64,000 bases of DNA from Seohaeicola sp024304985 (GCF_028802875.1 NZ_JARAMP010000008.1:62001-126000); one strand, 5' to 3'. Positions 55,439 to 64,000 are shown, counted from the stretch's first letter. A program made the numbers and translations. The notes: a model not told the origin generated them from the sequence alone.

Positions 55439-57100
55439 ATGCTCGAAGAGGACAAGACACCCCCCGCCGAGGACGAGGGGATTGACGCCATTCCCGAGCC
55501 GGAAGGCGAGACCGAGATCATCGAGACCGATTACACCATCGGTCAGGACAATATCGCGACCCGCAAATGGGTGTTCGAGTTCGACATCCACAACCCGGTC
55601 TTTCCGGTCTCGGCTGTGGCGATCCTGCTGTTCACCTTTTTGACATTGGCGTTCCAGACTCAGGTCGAGCCGCTGTTTGTGGGTTTGCGTGACTGGCTGA
55701 CCGGGAACCTGGACTGGTTCTTCATCGCGTCAGGCAACATCTTTGTCCTGCTTTGCCTGTTCCTGATCGTGTCGCCGCTGGGCCGTGTGCGCCTGGGCGG
55801 GCCCGAGGCCACGGCGGATTACAGCTATATCGGGTGGTTCTCGATGCTGTTTGCCGCCGGCATGGGGATCGGGCTGATGTTCTTCGGCGTCTCCGAGCCG
55901 ATGTCCCATTACTCTGCGGCACTTGGCGGCGTCACCATGGGGGAGGACGGGCTGCGCACGGACTGGGCGCCGTTGGGCGGGGCCGAGGGCGACACCGAGG
56001 CGGCGCGCCGCCTTGGCATGGCCGCAACGATCTTCCACTGGGGGCTGCACCCCTGGGCCATCTATGCCGTAGTCGCATTGGCGCTGGCGCTGTTCAGCTA
56101 TAACAAGGGGTTGCCCCTGACTCTGCGGTCGGCCTTCTATCCGATCTTCGGTGAAAAGGTCTGGGGCTGGCCGGGCCATGTCATCGACATTCTGGCCGTT
56201 CTGGCCACGGTCTTTGGTCTTGCCACATCGCTGGGCATCGGCGCGCAACAGGCCAGCGCGGGTCTGGATTTCCTGTTCGGTCTGGGCAGCACGAATACGG
56301 TGCTGATCGTGCTAATCATCGTGATCACGGCGATTGCCATCGTCTCGATCATCCGGGGGCTGGATGGCGGTGTGAAGCTGCTGTCCGAGATCAACATGGG
56401 CCTTGCCGCGCTGCTGCTGGCCTTCATCATCATCGTGGGGCCGACGATGTCGATCCTGTCCGGGTTCTTTGCCAATCTGGGTGCCTATGCCCAGCACCTG
56501 CCGGCCCTGTCGATGCCCTTCGGACGCGAGGATGCGAACTTTGCCAGCGGCTGGACGGGCTTCTACTGGGCCTGGTGGATCAGCTGGTCGCCTTTCGTGG
56601 GCATGTTCATCGCCCGCGTCAGCCGGGGCCGCACGGTGCGGGAATTCCTGATTGCCGTGCTGATCGTGCCGACCCTGCTGTCGGTGCTGTGGATGACCGC
56701 GCTGGGTGGCACTGCCATCAGTCAGGTCGTCGATCAGGGCCTGACATCCGTGCAGGACGCCGCACTTGAGCTGAAGCTGTTCGAGATGCTGACGCATCTG
56801 CCGCTGACGGGCATCACCTCGCTGGTGGGGATCGTGCTGGTGATCGTGTTCTTCATCACCTCATCCGACTCGGGGTCGCTGGTGATCGACACGATCGCGG
56901 CGGGCGGCAAGACCAATGCGCCGGTGATCCAGCGCGTGTTTTGGGCCAGCTTTGAAGGCATGGTGGCGATTGCCCTGCTGCTGGGCGGTGGTCTGGCCGC
57001 GTTGCAGGCGATGGCCGTGTCCACGGGCCTGCCGTTCACGCTGGTTCTGCTGGGGGCCTGCTATGCGATCATCCGGGGCCTGATGAACGAACCCCGCTGA
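55439..57100 (+). CDS. BCCT-family betaine/choline/carnitine transporter
   Basis: The 553-residue protein has twelve membrane spans and BCCT hallmarks: the glycine-rich MGIGLMFFGVSEPMSHY substrate helix, AATIFHWGLHPWAIYAVVALALALFSYNKGLPLTLRSAFYPIFG, the tryptophan box FYWAWWISWSPFVGMFIARVSRGRT, and FFITSSDSGSLVIDTIAAGG. An acidic N-terminal tail of about 50 residues precedes it. It imports betaine or a related osmolyte with Na+ or H+. AAGAAGGA 8 bases before the ATG at 55439 favours this start over a GTG at 55433. Confidence 0.93.
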   Translation: MLEEDKTPPAEDEGIDAIPEPEGETEIIETDYTIGQDNIATRKWVFEFDIHNPVFPVSAVAILLFTFLTLAFQTQVEPLFVGLRDWLTGNLDWFFIASGNIFVLLCLFLIVSPLGRVRLGGPEATADYSYIGWFSMLFAAGMGIGLMFFGVSEPMSHYSAALGGVTMGEDGLRTDWAPLGGAEGDTEAARRLGMAATIFHWGLHPWAIYAVVALALALFSYNKGLPLTLRSAFYPIFGEKVWGWPGHVIDILAVLATVFGLATSLGIGAQQASAGLDFLFGLGSTNTVLIVLIIVITAIAIVSIIRGLDGGVKLLSEINMGLAALLLAFIIIVGPTMSILSGFFANLGAYAQHLPALSMPFGREDANFASGWTGFYWAWWISWSPFVGMFIARVSRGRTVREFLIAVLIVPTLLSVLWMTALGGTAISQVVDQGLTSVQDAALELKLFEMLTHLPLTGITSLVGIVLVIVFFITSSDSGSLVIDTIAAGGKTNAPVIQRVFWASFEGMVAIALLLGGGLAALQAMAVSTGLPFTLVLLGACYAIIRGLMNEPR

Positions 57101-57123
57101 ACAGGTCACATATCCAAAGACAG

Positions 57124-57157
57124 GGGGGCGGTGCGCGACAGTGCGCCGCCCTTCTTA
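57124..57157 (+). terminator. Intrinsic terminator after the BCCT gene
   Basis: GGGCGGTGCGC and GTGCGCCGCCC pair over 11 positions with two G-T wobbles and a GACA loop, then TTCTT. It lies 24 bases after the stop. Confidence 0.75.
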
Positions 57158-57265
57158 TGTGCGGTTGCAGAATCAACCATGCGCTGATCATCTGCTTGAT
57201 CTTGTGGGATTATCGCGCTTGTCGCGATCTTGGCCACAAGCGGAGCGTGCAGGAAGGGCTATACG

Positions 57266-59194
57266 ATGACGGCGCCGCAAATGATGATCTTCGGCATTCT
57301 GGCCCTGACCATGGCCCTCTTCCTCTGGGGGCGGCTGCGGCATGATGTGGTGGCGCTGGCCTCGCTCATGGCTTGCGTTGTCACGGGGCTGGTGCCCGCC
57401 TCAGAGGCCTTTGTTGGCTTTGGCCATCCGGCGGTGATCACGGTCGCCTGCATTCTGGTTCTGAGTCATGGATTGCAACAATCCGGCGCAATAGACGGGG
57501 TTACGCGCAAGATACTGCCGCGAAATGCGGGTCGGCTTGCAACTCTTGGCGCTTTGATGGGGCTTGGCGCGCTGCTGTCGGGTTTCATGAACAACGTCGG
57601 TGCGATGGCATTGCTGATGCCGATTGCCCTGCAGGCGTCGGGGCGGCTGGATATGACACCGGGTCAGGTGCTGATGCCGCTGGCCTTCGGGACAATTCTG
57701 GGCGGCATGACGACCCTGGTTGGCACGCCGCCGAACCTGATCGTCTCGGGTTTTCGCGCCGATGCCGGGCTGGGTCAGTTCAGGATGTTCGATTTCACGC
57801 CCGTGGGTCTGGCGGTGGCGGTGGCGGGTCTGATCTTCGTGGTGCTGGTCGGTTGGCGTCTTGTCCCGGCGCGCAAGGCTTCGACCGGCGAGGGGTTCGA
57901 GACCGGCGCCTATCTGACCGAGGTCCGCGTGCCCGAGAAAAGCAAGGCCGTGGGCATGACCCTGCGCCAGATCGAGACCGAGCTGGAAGGGGCCGAGGCG
58001 CAGATCGTGGCGCTGGTCCGCAACGAGGTGAAGATGAACGCCCCGCATGGCGGACGCCGGATCAAGGCCGATGACATCCTGATGCTGGAAGCCGACGTGG
58101 ACGGTCTGGCCGAGGCGCTGTCGGCCTTTGGCATCAAGCTGGAACAGCAGGGCGCCTCGTCCGAGAAGGAGACCAAGGCCGAGAAGAAGGAGAAGGCCGC
58201 AGAGGCGACAAAGATCGCCCGCGCGGCGAAGGATGACACGGTGGTCGCCAGCGTCACGACCAAGGACGCGGACAAGGAGGACCGCAAGGACAAGGACACT
58301 GACAAGACCGACGAGGACGAGGACAGCCGCCGCGACGAGGATATCGTTCTGCGCGAACTGGTGGTTCTGCCTGCCTCTACCCTTGTCGGGCGGTCCGCGC
58401 GCGATCTGCGCCTGCGCTCGCGCTATGGTCTGAACCTGTTGGCTGTGGCGCGCGAAGGCCACCGCCCGCAGGCCCGGTTGCGGACGCTGAAGCTGAAATC
58501 CGGCGATCTGCTGATGATGCAGGGCCCGGCCGAGGTGCTGTCGGACTTTGCCAATGATACCGGCTGCGTCCCGCTGGGCGAGCGCGACCTGCGCATTCCC
58601 GACACCCGGATGGCGGTGCTGTCCATGGCGATCATGGCAGGGGCCATCGCCTTGGTGACGTTCGGCCTTTTGCCGGCGGCGGCGGCCTTTGCGTTGGGGG
58701 TGCTGGTGTCCATGGTGGTGCGCACCGTGCCGCCACGCGACGTCTATACCGCCATCGACTGGCCCGTGGTCGTGCTGCTGGCCGCGCTGATCCCGGTGGC
58801 GGGGGCGATGGAGGCGACGGGCGCCGCCGATGTGATGGCGCGGTTTCTGGTCGAGACGGTGGCACAGGGAAATGCGATGGCTGCCATTGCGGTCATCCTG
58901 ATCGTCACCATGTTCCTGTCTGACGTGATGAACAATGCGGCCACGGCCGCCGTGATGTGTCCCATCGCCCTGGGGATTGCCGCCACGCTGGGCGTCAGCC
59001 CGGACAGTTTCCTGATGGCGGTGGCGATCGGGGCCTCTTGCGCCTTCCTGACGCCCATCGGGCATCAGAACAACACCTTGATTCTGGGGCCGGGCGGGTT
59101 CCGGTTCGGCGATTACTGGCGGTTGGGTCTGCCGCTGGAGATTCTGGTCGTGGCGGTCAGCCTGCCCATGCTGCTGCTGGTCTGGCCCCTGTGA
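57266..59194 (+). CDS. SLC13-type permease with two RCK_C domains and a charged insert
   Basis: The 642-residue protein has two membrane halves with the divalent-anion/Na+ symporter loops (SGFMNNVGAMALLMPIALQ, GTPPNLIVSGF in the first; DVMNNAATAAVMCPIALG, TPIGHQNNTLILGPGGF in the second). Two TrkA_C (RCK_C) domains separate them: residues about 212-290 (LTEVRVPEKSKAVGMTLRQIE) and 360-440 (VLRELVVLPASTLVGRSARDL). Between the RCK_C domains lies a Lys/Glu/Asp-rich stretch, residues 294-358 (bases 58145-58339), not found in ordinary members. AGGAAGGGC supports the ATG at 57266. The substrate (sulfate, dicarboxylate or other anion) is unknown. Confidence 0.88.
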   Translation: MTAPQMMIFGILALTMALFLWGRLRHDVVALASLMACVVTGLVPASEAFVGFGHPAVITVACILVLSHGLQQSGAIDGVTRKILPRNAGRLATLGALMGLGALLSGFMNNVGAMALLMPIALQASGRLDMTPGQVLMPLAFGTILGGMTTLVGTPPNLIVSGFRADAGLGQFRMFDFTPVGLAVAVAGLIFVVLVGWRLVPARKASTGEGFETGAYLTEVRVPEKSKAVGMTLRQIETELEGAEAQIVALVRNEVKMNAPHGGRRIKADDILMLEADVDGLAEALSAFGIKLEQQGASSEKETKAEKKEKAAEATKIARAAKDDTVVASVTTKDADKEDRKDKDTDKTDEDEDSRRDEDIVLRELVVLPASTLVGRSARDLRLRSRYGLNLLAVAREGHRPQARLRTLKLKSGDLLMMQGPAEVLSDFANDTGCVPLGERDLRIPDTRMAVLSMAIMAGAIALVTFGLLPAAAAFALGVLVSMVVRTVPPRDVYTAIDWPVVVLLAALIPVAGAMEATGAADVMARFLVETVAQGNAMAAIAVILIVTMFLSDVMNNAATAAVMCPIALGIAATLGVSPDSFLMAVAIGASCAFLTPIGHQNNTLILGPGGFRFGDYWRLGLPLEILVVAVSLPMLLLVWPL

Positions 59195-59254
59195 CGATCC
59201 GGCTTGGCCCGCCCGGCCCGCCGGTCTAGACTGAACGTGAAAAGGAATATCGCC

Positions 59255-60262
59255 ATGCATCATTATTCGCTTCTGGATCTGTCTCCCGTGCCCGAGGGGG
59301 CCAGCACAGCTGAGGCGTTGGCCAATACGGTCGATCTGGCGGTCAACGCGGAACGCTTCGGCTATCACCGCTTCTGGCTGGCCGAGCATCACAACATGCC
59401 CGGTATCGCCAGCGCCGCCACGGCGGTCGTGATCGGGCGGGTCGCGGCGGCGACCGCGACGATGCGGGTGGGGTCAGGCGGGATCATGCTGCCCAATCAC
59501 GCGCCCCTTGTGGTGGCCGAGCAGTTCGGCACGCTGGAGGCGCTGTTTCCCGGCCGGATTGATCTTGGTCTGGGCCGTGCGCCGGGCACGGACATGAACA
59601 CGGCCCGCGCCCTGCGCCGCTATATGGACGGGGCCGATACCTTCCCGCAGGATGTTGCGGAACTGCTGGGCTATCTGGATGACGCCGCCCCCGATGCCCG
59701 CGTGCGCGCCGTGCCGGGGCAGGGGTCGCATGTGCCGGTCTGGATTTTGGGGTCCAGCCTGTTTGGCGCGCAATTCGCGGCCTATATGGGGCTTCCCTAT
59801 GCTTTCGCCTCGCATTTCGCGCCCCAGATGCTGGACGAGGCGTTGCGCACCTATCGCGCCACGTTCCGCCCGTCCAAATATCTGGCCAAACCCTATGTGA
59901 TGGTCGCCGCAGGTGTCTGCGCTGCGGAAACCGATGCCGAGGCGGCTTATCTGCGCAGTTCGCAGATCCTGTCCTTCGCGCGCCTGCGGTCCGGCCAGCC
60001 GGGCAAGCTGCCGCGCCCGGTGGACGATGTCGCGGCGCAGGTGCCCCCGCCCATGCTGCGGATGGTGGAAGAAGCGATGGCGGTGTCGGCGGTCGGGGGG
60101 GCGGATGCCGTGCACCGGGGCCTGTCGCAGATCGTGGCGCGCTATCGCCCGGACGAATTGATGGTCACGGGCATGATCCACGATCACGCGGCGCGCGTGC
60201 GGTCCTTCGAGATCGCGGCGGCGGCGCTGAGCGATATTCAGGCAACCTCGCAAGCCGCCTGA
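59255..60262 (+). CDS. Luciferase-like monooxygenase (LLM class, MsnO8-like)
   Basis: The 335-residue flavin-dependent protein has the family pattern: YSLLDLSPVPEGASTAEALANTVDLAVNAERFGYHRFWLAEHHNMPGIASAA, then VGSGGIMLPNHAPLVVAEQFGTLEALFPGRIDLGLGRAPG. This is a TIM barrel that uses FMNH2 and O2. The MsnO8-like subgroup has no proven substrate. AAAAGGA 8 bases before the ATG at 59255 fixes the start. It stands 60 bases after the SLC13 gene in the same direction. Confidence 0.9.
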   Translation: MHHYSLLDLSPVPEGASTAEALANTVDLAVNAERFGYHRFWLAEHHNMPGIASAATAVVIGRVAAATATMRVGSGGIMLPNHAPLVVAEQFGTLEALFPGRIDLGLGRAPGTDMNTARALRRYMDGADTFPQDVAELLGYLDDAAPDARVRAVPGQGSHVPVWILGSSLFGAQFAAYMGLPYAFASHFAPQMLDEALRTYRATFRPSKYLAKPYVMVAAGVCAAETDAEAAYLRSSQILSFARLRSGQPGKLPRPVDDVAAQVPPPMLRMVEEAMAVSAVGGADAVHRGLSQIVARYRPDELMVTGMIHDHAARVRSFEIAAAALSDIQATSQAA

Positions 60263-60320
60263 GCCGTCTTGCCTGCAGCCGGCGGACGGGTCAGGATACC
60301 CCATTGCCGGAGACCGGATT

Positions 60321-60692
60321 GTGCAAGTCGACGATATTTCAGCCAAGTCTCAGGAGCTGTGCGACCTTCTGGCCGCACGGCTGTCTCTAAAACACGGTAG
60401 CCTTGAGGATCGGCTGCGCCGGGCCGGGCGACGCCTGCCTGCGCGGATCAGGTCGCAGGGGCAGATCGTCGCCGAGGCAGAGGCGCTGGCCACCCATCCC
60501 AAGCTGGCGCGTCGCGTTGATCAGGCCGCCGTCGCCCGCGCCCATGCCGAGGTGCGCGCGCATCTGAAAGGGATCGACGCGGCCTATCTGCGGCGGGGGG
60601 CCTTGCTGGGGGTGTTGGGCGGTCTGGCCTTCAACATTCTTCTGTTCACCGCCCTGACGCTTGCTTTCTTGCGCTGGCAGGGGATGATCTGA
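60321..60692 (+). CDS. Hypothetical tail-anchored membrane protein of 123 residues
   Basis: The protein begins with a GTG at 60321 (VQVDDISAKSQELCDLL). It has a basic helical body (RLRRAGRRLPARIRSQGQIVAEAEALATHPKLARRVDQAAVARAHAEVRAHL) and one C-terminal membrane helix (GVLGGLAFNILLFTALTLAFLRW). GGAG 9 bases upstream supports the start. I do not recognise a family. The layout suggests an inner-membrane protein with a cytoplasmic helical domain. A strong terminator follows, shared with the convergent glyA. Confidence 0.7.
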   Translation: MQVDDISAKSQELCDLLAARLSLKHGSLEDRLRRAGRRLPARIRSQGQIVAEAEALATHPKLARRVDQAAVARAHAEVRAHLKGIDAAYLRRGALLGVLGGLAFNILLFTALTLAFLRWQGMI

Positions 60693-60701
60693 CACGCGAA
60701 A

Positions 60702-60731
60702 CGCCGCATCCGGTCAGGGATGCGGCGCTTT
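60702..60731. terminator. Terminator between convergent genes
   Basis: CGCCGCATCC and GGATGCGGCG form a perfect 10-base stem, with GAAA before and CTTTG after. It lies between the hypothetical membrane protein gene and glyA. Confidence 0.8.
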
Positions 60732-60754
60732 GTGTCAAACCATGATGCTGCGGA

Positions 60755-62038
60755 TCAGAGTCCCGGATAGATCGGGAAGCGTTTGCACAGCGCCTCGACC
60801 TCGGCCTTGACGGCGGCTTCGACCGCGTCATTGCCATCTTCGCCATTGGCGGCCAGACCGTCCACGACCTGCACGATCCAGCGCGCGATCTGGCGGAACT
60901 CTTCCTCGCCGAAACCGCGCGTGGTGCCTGCGGGCGAGCCCAGACGGATGCCGCTGGTGATCGTGGGCTTTTCGGTATCAAACGGAATGCCGTTCTTGTT
61001 GCAGGTGATATGGGCGCGACCCAGTGCCTTTTCGGTGGCATTGCCCTTGACGCCCTTGGGGCGCAGATCGACCAGCATCAGGTGGGTGTCGGTGCCGCCG
61101 GTGACGATATCGAGGCCACCTTTCATCAGCTCATCCGCCATCGCCTGCGCGTTCTTGATGACCTGCGCCTGATAGCCCTTGAATTCGGGGCGCAGCGCCT
61201 CGCCAAAGGCGACGGCCTTGCCGGCAATCACATGCATCAGGGGGCCGCCCTGAATGCCGGGGAAAATGGCCGAGTTGAATTTCTTGGCCAGATCCTCGTC
61301 ATTGGTCAGGATCATGCCGCCGCGCGGGCCGCGCAGGGTTTTATGCGTGGTCGTCGTCGCCACATGCGCATGCGGGAAGGGCGAGGGGTAGTGACCCGCC
61401 GCGACCAGACCCGCGAAATGGGCCATATCCACCAGAAGCCATGCACCGACGCTGTCGGCAATTTCGCGCATCTTGGCAAAGTCGATGATGCGCGGGATGG
61501 CCGAGCCGCCGGCGATGATCATCTTGGGCTTATGCTCGGTCGCCAGTTGGGCAATCTGCACATAGTCGATTTCCAGATCCTGCTGGCGCACGCCATACTG
61601 GATCGCGTTGAACCATTTGCCCGACTGGTTGGGCTTGGCGCCGTGGGTCAGGTGACCGCCCGCATCCAAGCTCATGCCAAGGATCGTGTCTCCGGGTTGC
61701 AGCAAGGCGGTGAACACGCCCTGGTTGGCTTGGCTACCGGAATTGGGCTGCACATTGGCGAAACCGCAGTTGAAAAGCTGGCAGGCGCGTTCGATGGCCA
61801 GATTCTCGGCCACATCCACGAACTGGCACCCACCGTAATACCGCTTGCCCGGATAGCCTTCGGCATATTTGTTGGTCATCACGCTGCCCTGAGCTTCCAT
61901 CACGGCGCGGCTGACGATGTTCTCGGATGCGATCAGCTCGATCTCGTGGCGCTGGCGGCCCAGCTCGTCGGTGATGGACTTGAACAGCTCGGGATCGCGC
62001 GAGGACAGCGCTTCGGTGAAGAAACCGGTATCGGTCAT
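60755..62038 (-). CDS. glyA: Serine hydroxymethyltransferase
   Basis: GlyA interconverts serine and glycine with tetrahydrofolate. The 427-residue PLP enzyme has IELIASENIVSRAVMEAQGS, NKYAEGYPGKRYYGGCQFVD, LVDMAHFAGLVAAGHYPSP, the PLP-binding Lys in HVATTTTHKTLRGPRGG, and the C-terminal ITSGIRLGSPAGTTRGFGEEEF. The start at 62038 (MTDTGFFTEALSSRDPELF) is the family norm. It is divergent from nadK with 187 bases between. That region is a plausible site for a regulatory leader, but no riboswitch (glycine or SAM/THF type) is recognised. Confidence 0.97.
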   Translation of the reverse strand: MTDTGFFTEALSSRDPELFKSITDELGRQRHEIELIASENIVSRAVMEAQGSVMTNKYAEGYPGKRYYGGCQFVDVAENLAIERACQLFNCGFANVQPNSGSQANQGVFTALLQPGDTILGMSLDAGGHLTHGAKPNQSGKWFNAIQYGVRQQDLEIDYVQIAQLATEHKPKMIIAGGSAIPRIIDFAKMREIADSVGAWLLVDMAHFAGLVAAGHYPSPFPHAHVATTTTHKTLRGPRGGMILTNDEDLAKKFNSAIFPGIQGGPLMHVIAGKAVAFGEALRPEFKGYQAQVIKNAQAMADELMKGGLDIVTGGTDTHLMLVDLRPKGVKGNATEKALGRAHITCNKNGIPFDTEKPTITSGIRLGSPAGTTRGFGEEEFRQIARWIVQVVDGLAANGEDGNDAVEAAVKAEVEALCKRFPIYPGL

Positions 62039-62225
62039 GTCAGGCTCCGTTTGGGGATCAGCGTTGCCTTCGTGTCCTAGTGCAAAGCGCCCAAGGGGGG
62101 AAGGGCTGAAAGCGACGCAGGGGCAGGGACATGCGGCAGGCTGGGTGGCGGGGCTGGCGCAGGGGGGAAGTTTGTGCTTCCATCGGCGCGCGACGACGCG
62201 CATTGGAAACAGGACGGCCCCCCGC

Positions 62226-62987
62226 ATGACCCTCAAGATCGCTTTTTGCGCCAGCACCGTCCCCAGCGCGCAGGAGGCTTTGACCCGGCTGGTCGATCGT
62301 TATGGCGCGGTGCCCGAGGATCAGGCCGATGTGATCGTGGCGCTGGGGGGCGACGGGTTCATGCTGACCACGCTGCACCGCACGCAGGGCCTGCACGCGC
62401 CTGTCTATGGGATGAACCGGGGCACGGTCGGTTTCCTGATGAACGAATACCGCGAGGATGATCTGCTGGCGCGTCTGGATGTGGCCGAAGAGGCAGTACT
62501 GAACCCGCTGGCGATGCGCGCGACCTGTGCCGATGGATCGGTGCATGAGGCGCTGGCGATCAACGAGGTGTCCTTGCTGCGGCAGGGGCCGCAGGCGGCG
62601 CGGCTGCGCATCAGCGTGGATGGGCGGTTACGGATGGCGGAACTGGTCTGTGACGGAGCGCTGGTCAGCACCCCTGCAGGATCGACGGCCTATAATTACA
62701 GCGCGCATGGCCCGATCCTGCCGATCCGGTCGGATGTGCTGGCCTTGACGGCAATCGCGCCTTTCCGGCCCCGGCGCTGGCGCGGCGCGCTTCTGCCCAA
62801 GACCGCGTTGGTGCTGATCGAGGTCGAGGAGGCGGACAAGCGCCCGGTCATGGCGGATGCGGATTCCCGATCTGTCCGGGATGTGGTGCGGGTCGAGATC
62901 CGCAGCGCCCCCGAGATCGAGCATCGTATCCTGTTCGATCCCGGTCACGGGCTGGAAGAACGGTTGATTCAGGAGCAGTTCGTCTGA
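62226..62987 (+). CDS. nadK: NAD kinase
   Basis: NadK phosphorylates NAD to NADP using ATP or polyphosphate. The 253-residue protein has the catalytic VIVALGGDGFMLTTLH, GMNRGTVGFLMNEY, the NEVSLLRQG segment, and the NAD-binding DGALVSTPAGSTAYNYSAHGPI. The start at 62226 (MTLKIAFCAST) gives the usual short alphaproteobacterial form. It is divergent from glyA; the convergent CIA30-family gene ends 18 bases after its stop. Confidence 0.95.
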   Translation: MTLKIAFCASTVPSAQEALTRLVDRYGAVPEDQADVIVALGGDGFMLTTLHRTQGLHAPVYGMNRGTVGFLMNEYREDDLLARLDVAEEAVLNPLAMRATCADGSVHEALAINEVSLLRQGPQAARLRISVDGRLRMAELVCDGALVSTPAGSTAYNYSAHGPILPIRSDVLALTAIAPFRPRRWRGALLPKTALVLIEVEEADKRPVMADADSRSVRDVVRVEIRSAPEIEHRILFDPGHGLEERLIQEQFV

Positions 62988-63005
62988 CGCGGCTCTGAGG
63001 CTGCG

Positions 63006-63551
63006 TCAGTAAAATCCCACTTCGGCCACCGAGACATCGGCGGCATGGTCGCGCCCATAGGCGACGATCCCGATGCTGCGGACGCTGTCGGGGCGGATCT
63101 GGTCGCGCAGCAGTGCGCCCGAGGGTTTGAAGGCGGAAAAGGGGATACGCACCTCTGTCCAGTCAGGCGTGGTTGCGAAAGGGGCCTGGTAATATTGCCA
63201 AGGCAACAGCGTGCCGCCCGTGCGCAGATGGATGAAATACCCTTCACCATTGCCGCGCGTGCGGATCAGCACGCCTGTGGCGCTGTCCGGTGGCGGGCTG
63301 TCCAGCGCGATCCGCGCCTGAATGAAGCCGCCGCGATTGGCGGTGCTGACCTGCCCGGTCAGGCGCAGATAGGAGCTGCCCTGCGCCGTCTCGATCCGGG
63401 CGCCGCCTGTCGAGACGCCGCCCATGACCTGATCGCTGACAAAGGTCCAGCTGGCATCGGGTGTCATGCGGATCGGATCGGTCATCTGGGCCCTTGCGTG
63501 GATGGGCAGAAGAAGGGCAAGGCCGAGGACGGCTGCGAATGACTGTTTCAT
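63006..63551 (-). CDS. CIA30-family exported protein
   Basis: The 181-residue protein has a signal peptide (MKQSFAAVLGLALLLPIHARAQ) and a beta-sandwich domain matching CIA30 (complex I intermediate-associated protein 30): WTFVSDQVMGGVSTGGARIE, LRLTGQVSTANRGGFIQARI, GVLIRTRGNGEGYFIHLRTGG, and WTEVRIPFSAFKPSG. In mitochondria the domain assists complex I assembly. Exported bacterial forms are carbohydrate-binding-like and have no proven function. It is convergent with nadK. Confidence 0.85.
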   Translation of the reverse strand: MKQSFAAVLGLALLLPIHARAQMTDPIRMTPDASWTFVSDQVMGGVSTGGARIETAQGSSYLRLTGQVSTANRGGFIQARIALDSPPPDSATGVLIRTRGNGEGYFIHLRTGGTLLPWQYYQAPFATTPDWTEVRIPFSAFKPSGALLRDQIRPDSVRSIGIVAYGRDHAADVSVAEVGFY

Positions 63552-63617
63552 CGGCTTGATATGGGGTGTTCCCCCCGTCGCGGCAACGGCGGCGCGGGGG
63601 GGGGGGGAGGTGGGATT

Positions 63618-63672
63618 GGATATTTCAGGCAAGAAGAAGCAGGGCGCCCCCCGGCGGCAGTGCACCGGGGGG
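63618..63672 (-). repeat. prpE terminator hairpin with dispersed-repeat copy 4
   Basis: Copy 4 of the dispersed repeat (GGATATTTCAGGCAAGAAGA..., 63618-63640) lies next to a perfect GCCCCCCGG / CCGGGGGGC stem (63645-63672). Read from prpE, the stem comes first and the repeat supplies a CTTCTTCTTGCC pyrimidine tail, as in an intrinsic terminator. A run of about 13 G at 63595-63607 is adjacent. Confidence 0.7.
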
Positions 63673-63679
63673 CGGGGGA

Positions 63680-64000
63680 TCATTTGGCATAGCCCAGCGT
63701 TTGCAGGGCGGTGCGGATCTCGTCCAGAATGGCCGGATCGTCGATCGTGGCGGGCACCTTGAACTCTTGCCCATCGGCCAGCTTGACCATCGTGGCGCGC
63801 AGGATCTTGCCCGAGCGGGTCTTGGGCAGGCGGTCCACCACCACGGCCAGTTTGAAGGCGGCCACAGGCCCGATCTGGTCGCGCACGCGGGCGACGCATT
63901 CCTTGACGATATCGGCATGGGGCCGGTTCACGCCCTTGGTCAGGCAGAGAAAGCCCATGGGCAACTGGCCCTTGAGGTCATCCGTGACGCCGATCACGGC
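63680..64000 (-). CDS. prpE: Propionyl-CoA synthetase, C-terminal part
   Basis: The reverse strand is open from the window edge for 106 residues to a TGA at 63680. AVIGVTDDLKGQLPMGFLCLTKGVNRPHADIVKECVARVRDQIGPVAAFKLAVVVDRLPKTRSGKILRATMVKLADG is the AMP-binding C-terminal domain of an acyl-CoA synthetase. The catalytic Lys lies in TRSGKILR. The DDLKGQLPMGF and NRPHADIVKE details fit PrpE better than Acs. It would feed the propionyl-CoA / methylmalonyl-CoA route together with mce at 28954. The N-terminal part is outside the window. Confidence 0.85.
   Translation of the reverse strand, partial: AVIGVTDDLKGQLPMGFLCLTKGVNRPHADIVKECVARVRDQIGPVAAFKLAVVVDRLPKTRSGKILRATMVKLADGQEFKVPATIDDPAILDEIRTALQTLGYAK

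Noticed and set aside
62039..62225. Possible riboswitch in the glyA-nadK gap.
   Set aside because: I looked for glycine, SAM, THF and SAH elements and saw none of their conserved cores; only unpatterned GC-rich sequence is visible.

Overview
The window is GC-rich, densely coded chromosomal DNA from an alphaproteobacterium, almost certainly a member of the Rhodobacteraceae (Rhodobacterales). The reasons are: bacteriochlorophyll genes bchE and bchJ behind TGT-N12-ACA (PpsR/CrtJ-type) sites; an lgt / MidA-like methyltransferase / pgeF operon with a UbiK gene opposite; Hsp20-DUF1150; DUF1467; DUF6455; a Hint-domain protein; and a fused ATP sulfurylase/APS kinase. The bch genes imply a phototrophic lineage. 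The oxygen-independent cyclase BchE and two FnrL-like sites imply life under low oxygen. The genus cannot be fixed from this window. No tRNA, rRNA, IS element, prophage or CRISPR array was recognised.

Layout. 1-9 kb: purine synthesis (purKE), a small heat-shock operon behind a sigma32-type promoter, sulfate activation, thioredoxin reductase, an Lrp regulator and a Hint-domain protein. 9-18.6 kb: envelope genes (pgeF, midA-like, lgt, a lytic transglycosylase), ubiK, proC, a tRNA-binding protein, a hydroxyacid dehydrogenase, a KAS III-like enzyme and thymidine kinase. 18.6-22.3 kb: a candidate structured RNA between carB and tdk, then carB. 22.4-25.6 kb: a small bacteriochlorophyll locus (bchJ-like, bchE, bchJ) under PpsR/FnrL-type control. 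25.6-34.4 kb: aspS, an orphan Flp-like pilin, a response regulator, methylmalonyl-CoA epimerase, a CysZ-like protein, a nitroreductase, a histone-deacetylase-like amidohydrolase, an M48 lipoprotein protease and three tandem DUF6455 genes behind an FnrL-like site.

34.4-47.4 kb: a DUF393 protein, an ABC-2 transporter with a divergent membrane LytTR regulator, rimO, an ABC exporter, rpmB, a copper-handling pair, an unrecognised membrane protein, a sirtuin, a HisD-like dehydrogenase and an Asp/Glu racemase-like protein. 47.4-51.8 kb: lepA followed by a repeat array that duplicates its 3' end, cytochrome b561 and an alpha/beta hydrolase. 51.8-55.3 kb: the most unusual locus, a class I glutamine amidotransferase and an amidoligase facing a membrane-anchored gamma-glutamylcyclotransferase-like protein and an MFS carrier. 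55.4-64 kb: a BCCT transporter, an SLC13/RCK permease with a charged insert, a luciferase-like monooxygenase, glyA, nadK, a CIA30 protein and the 3' end of prpE.

Most of the window is housekeeping. The parts that deserve attention are the amidoligase locus, the carB-tdk RNA, the separate bch locus with its overlapping redox sites, the DUF6455 triplet, a 17-bp palindrome present at two sites, and two families of short repeats associated with gene ends.
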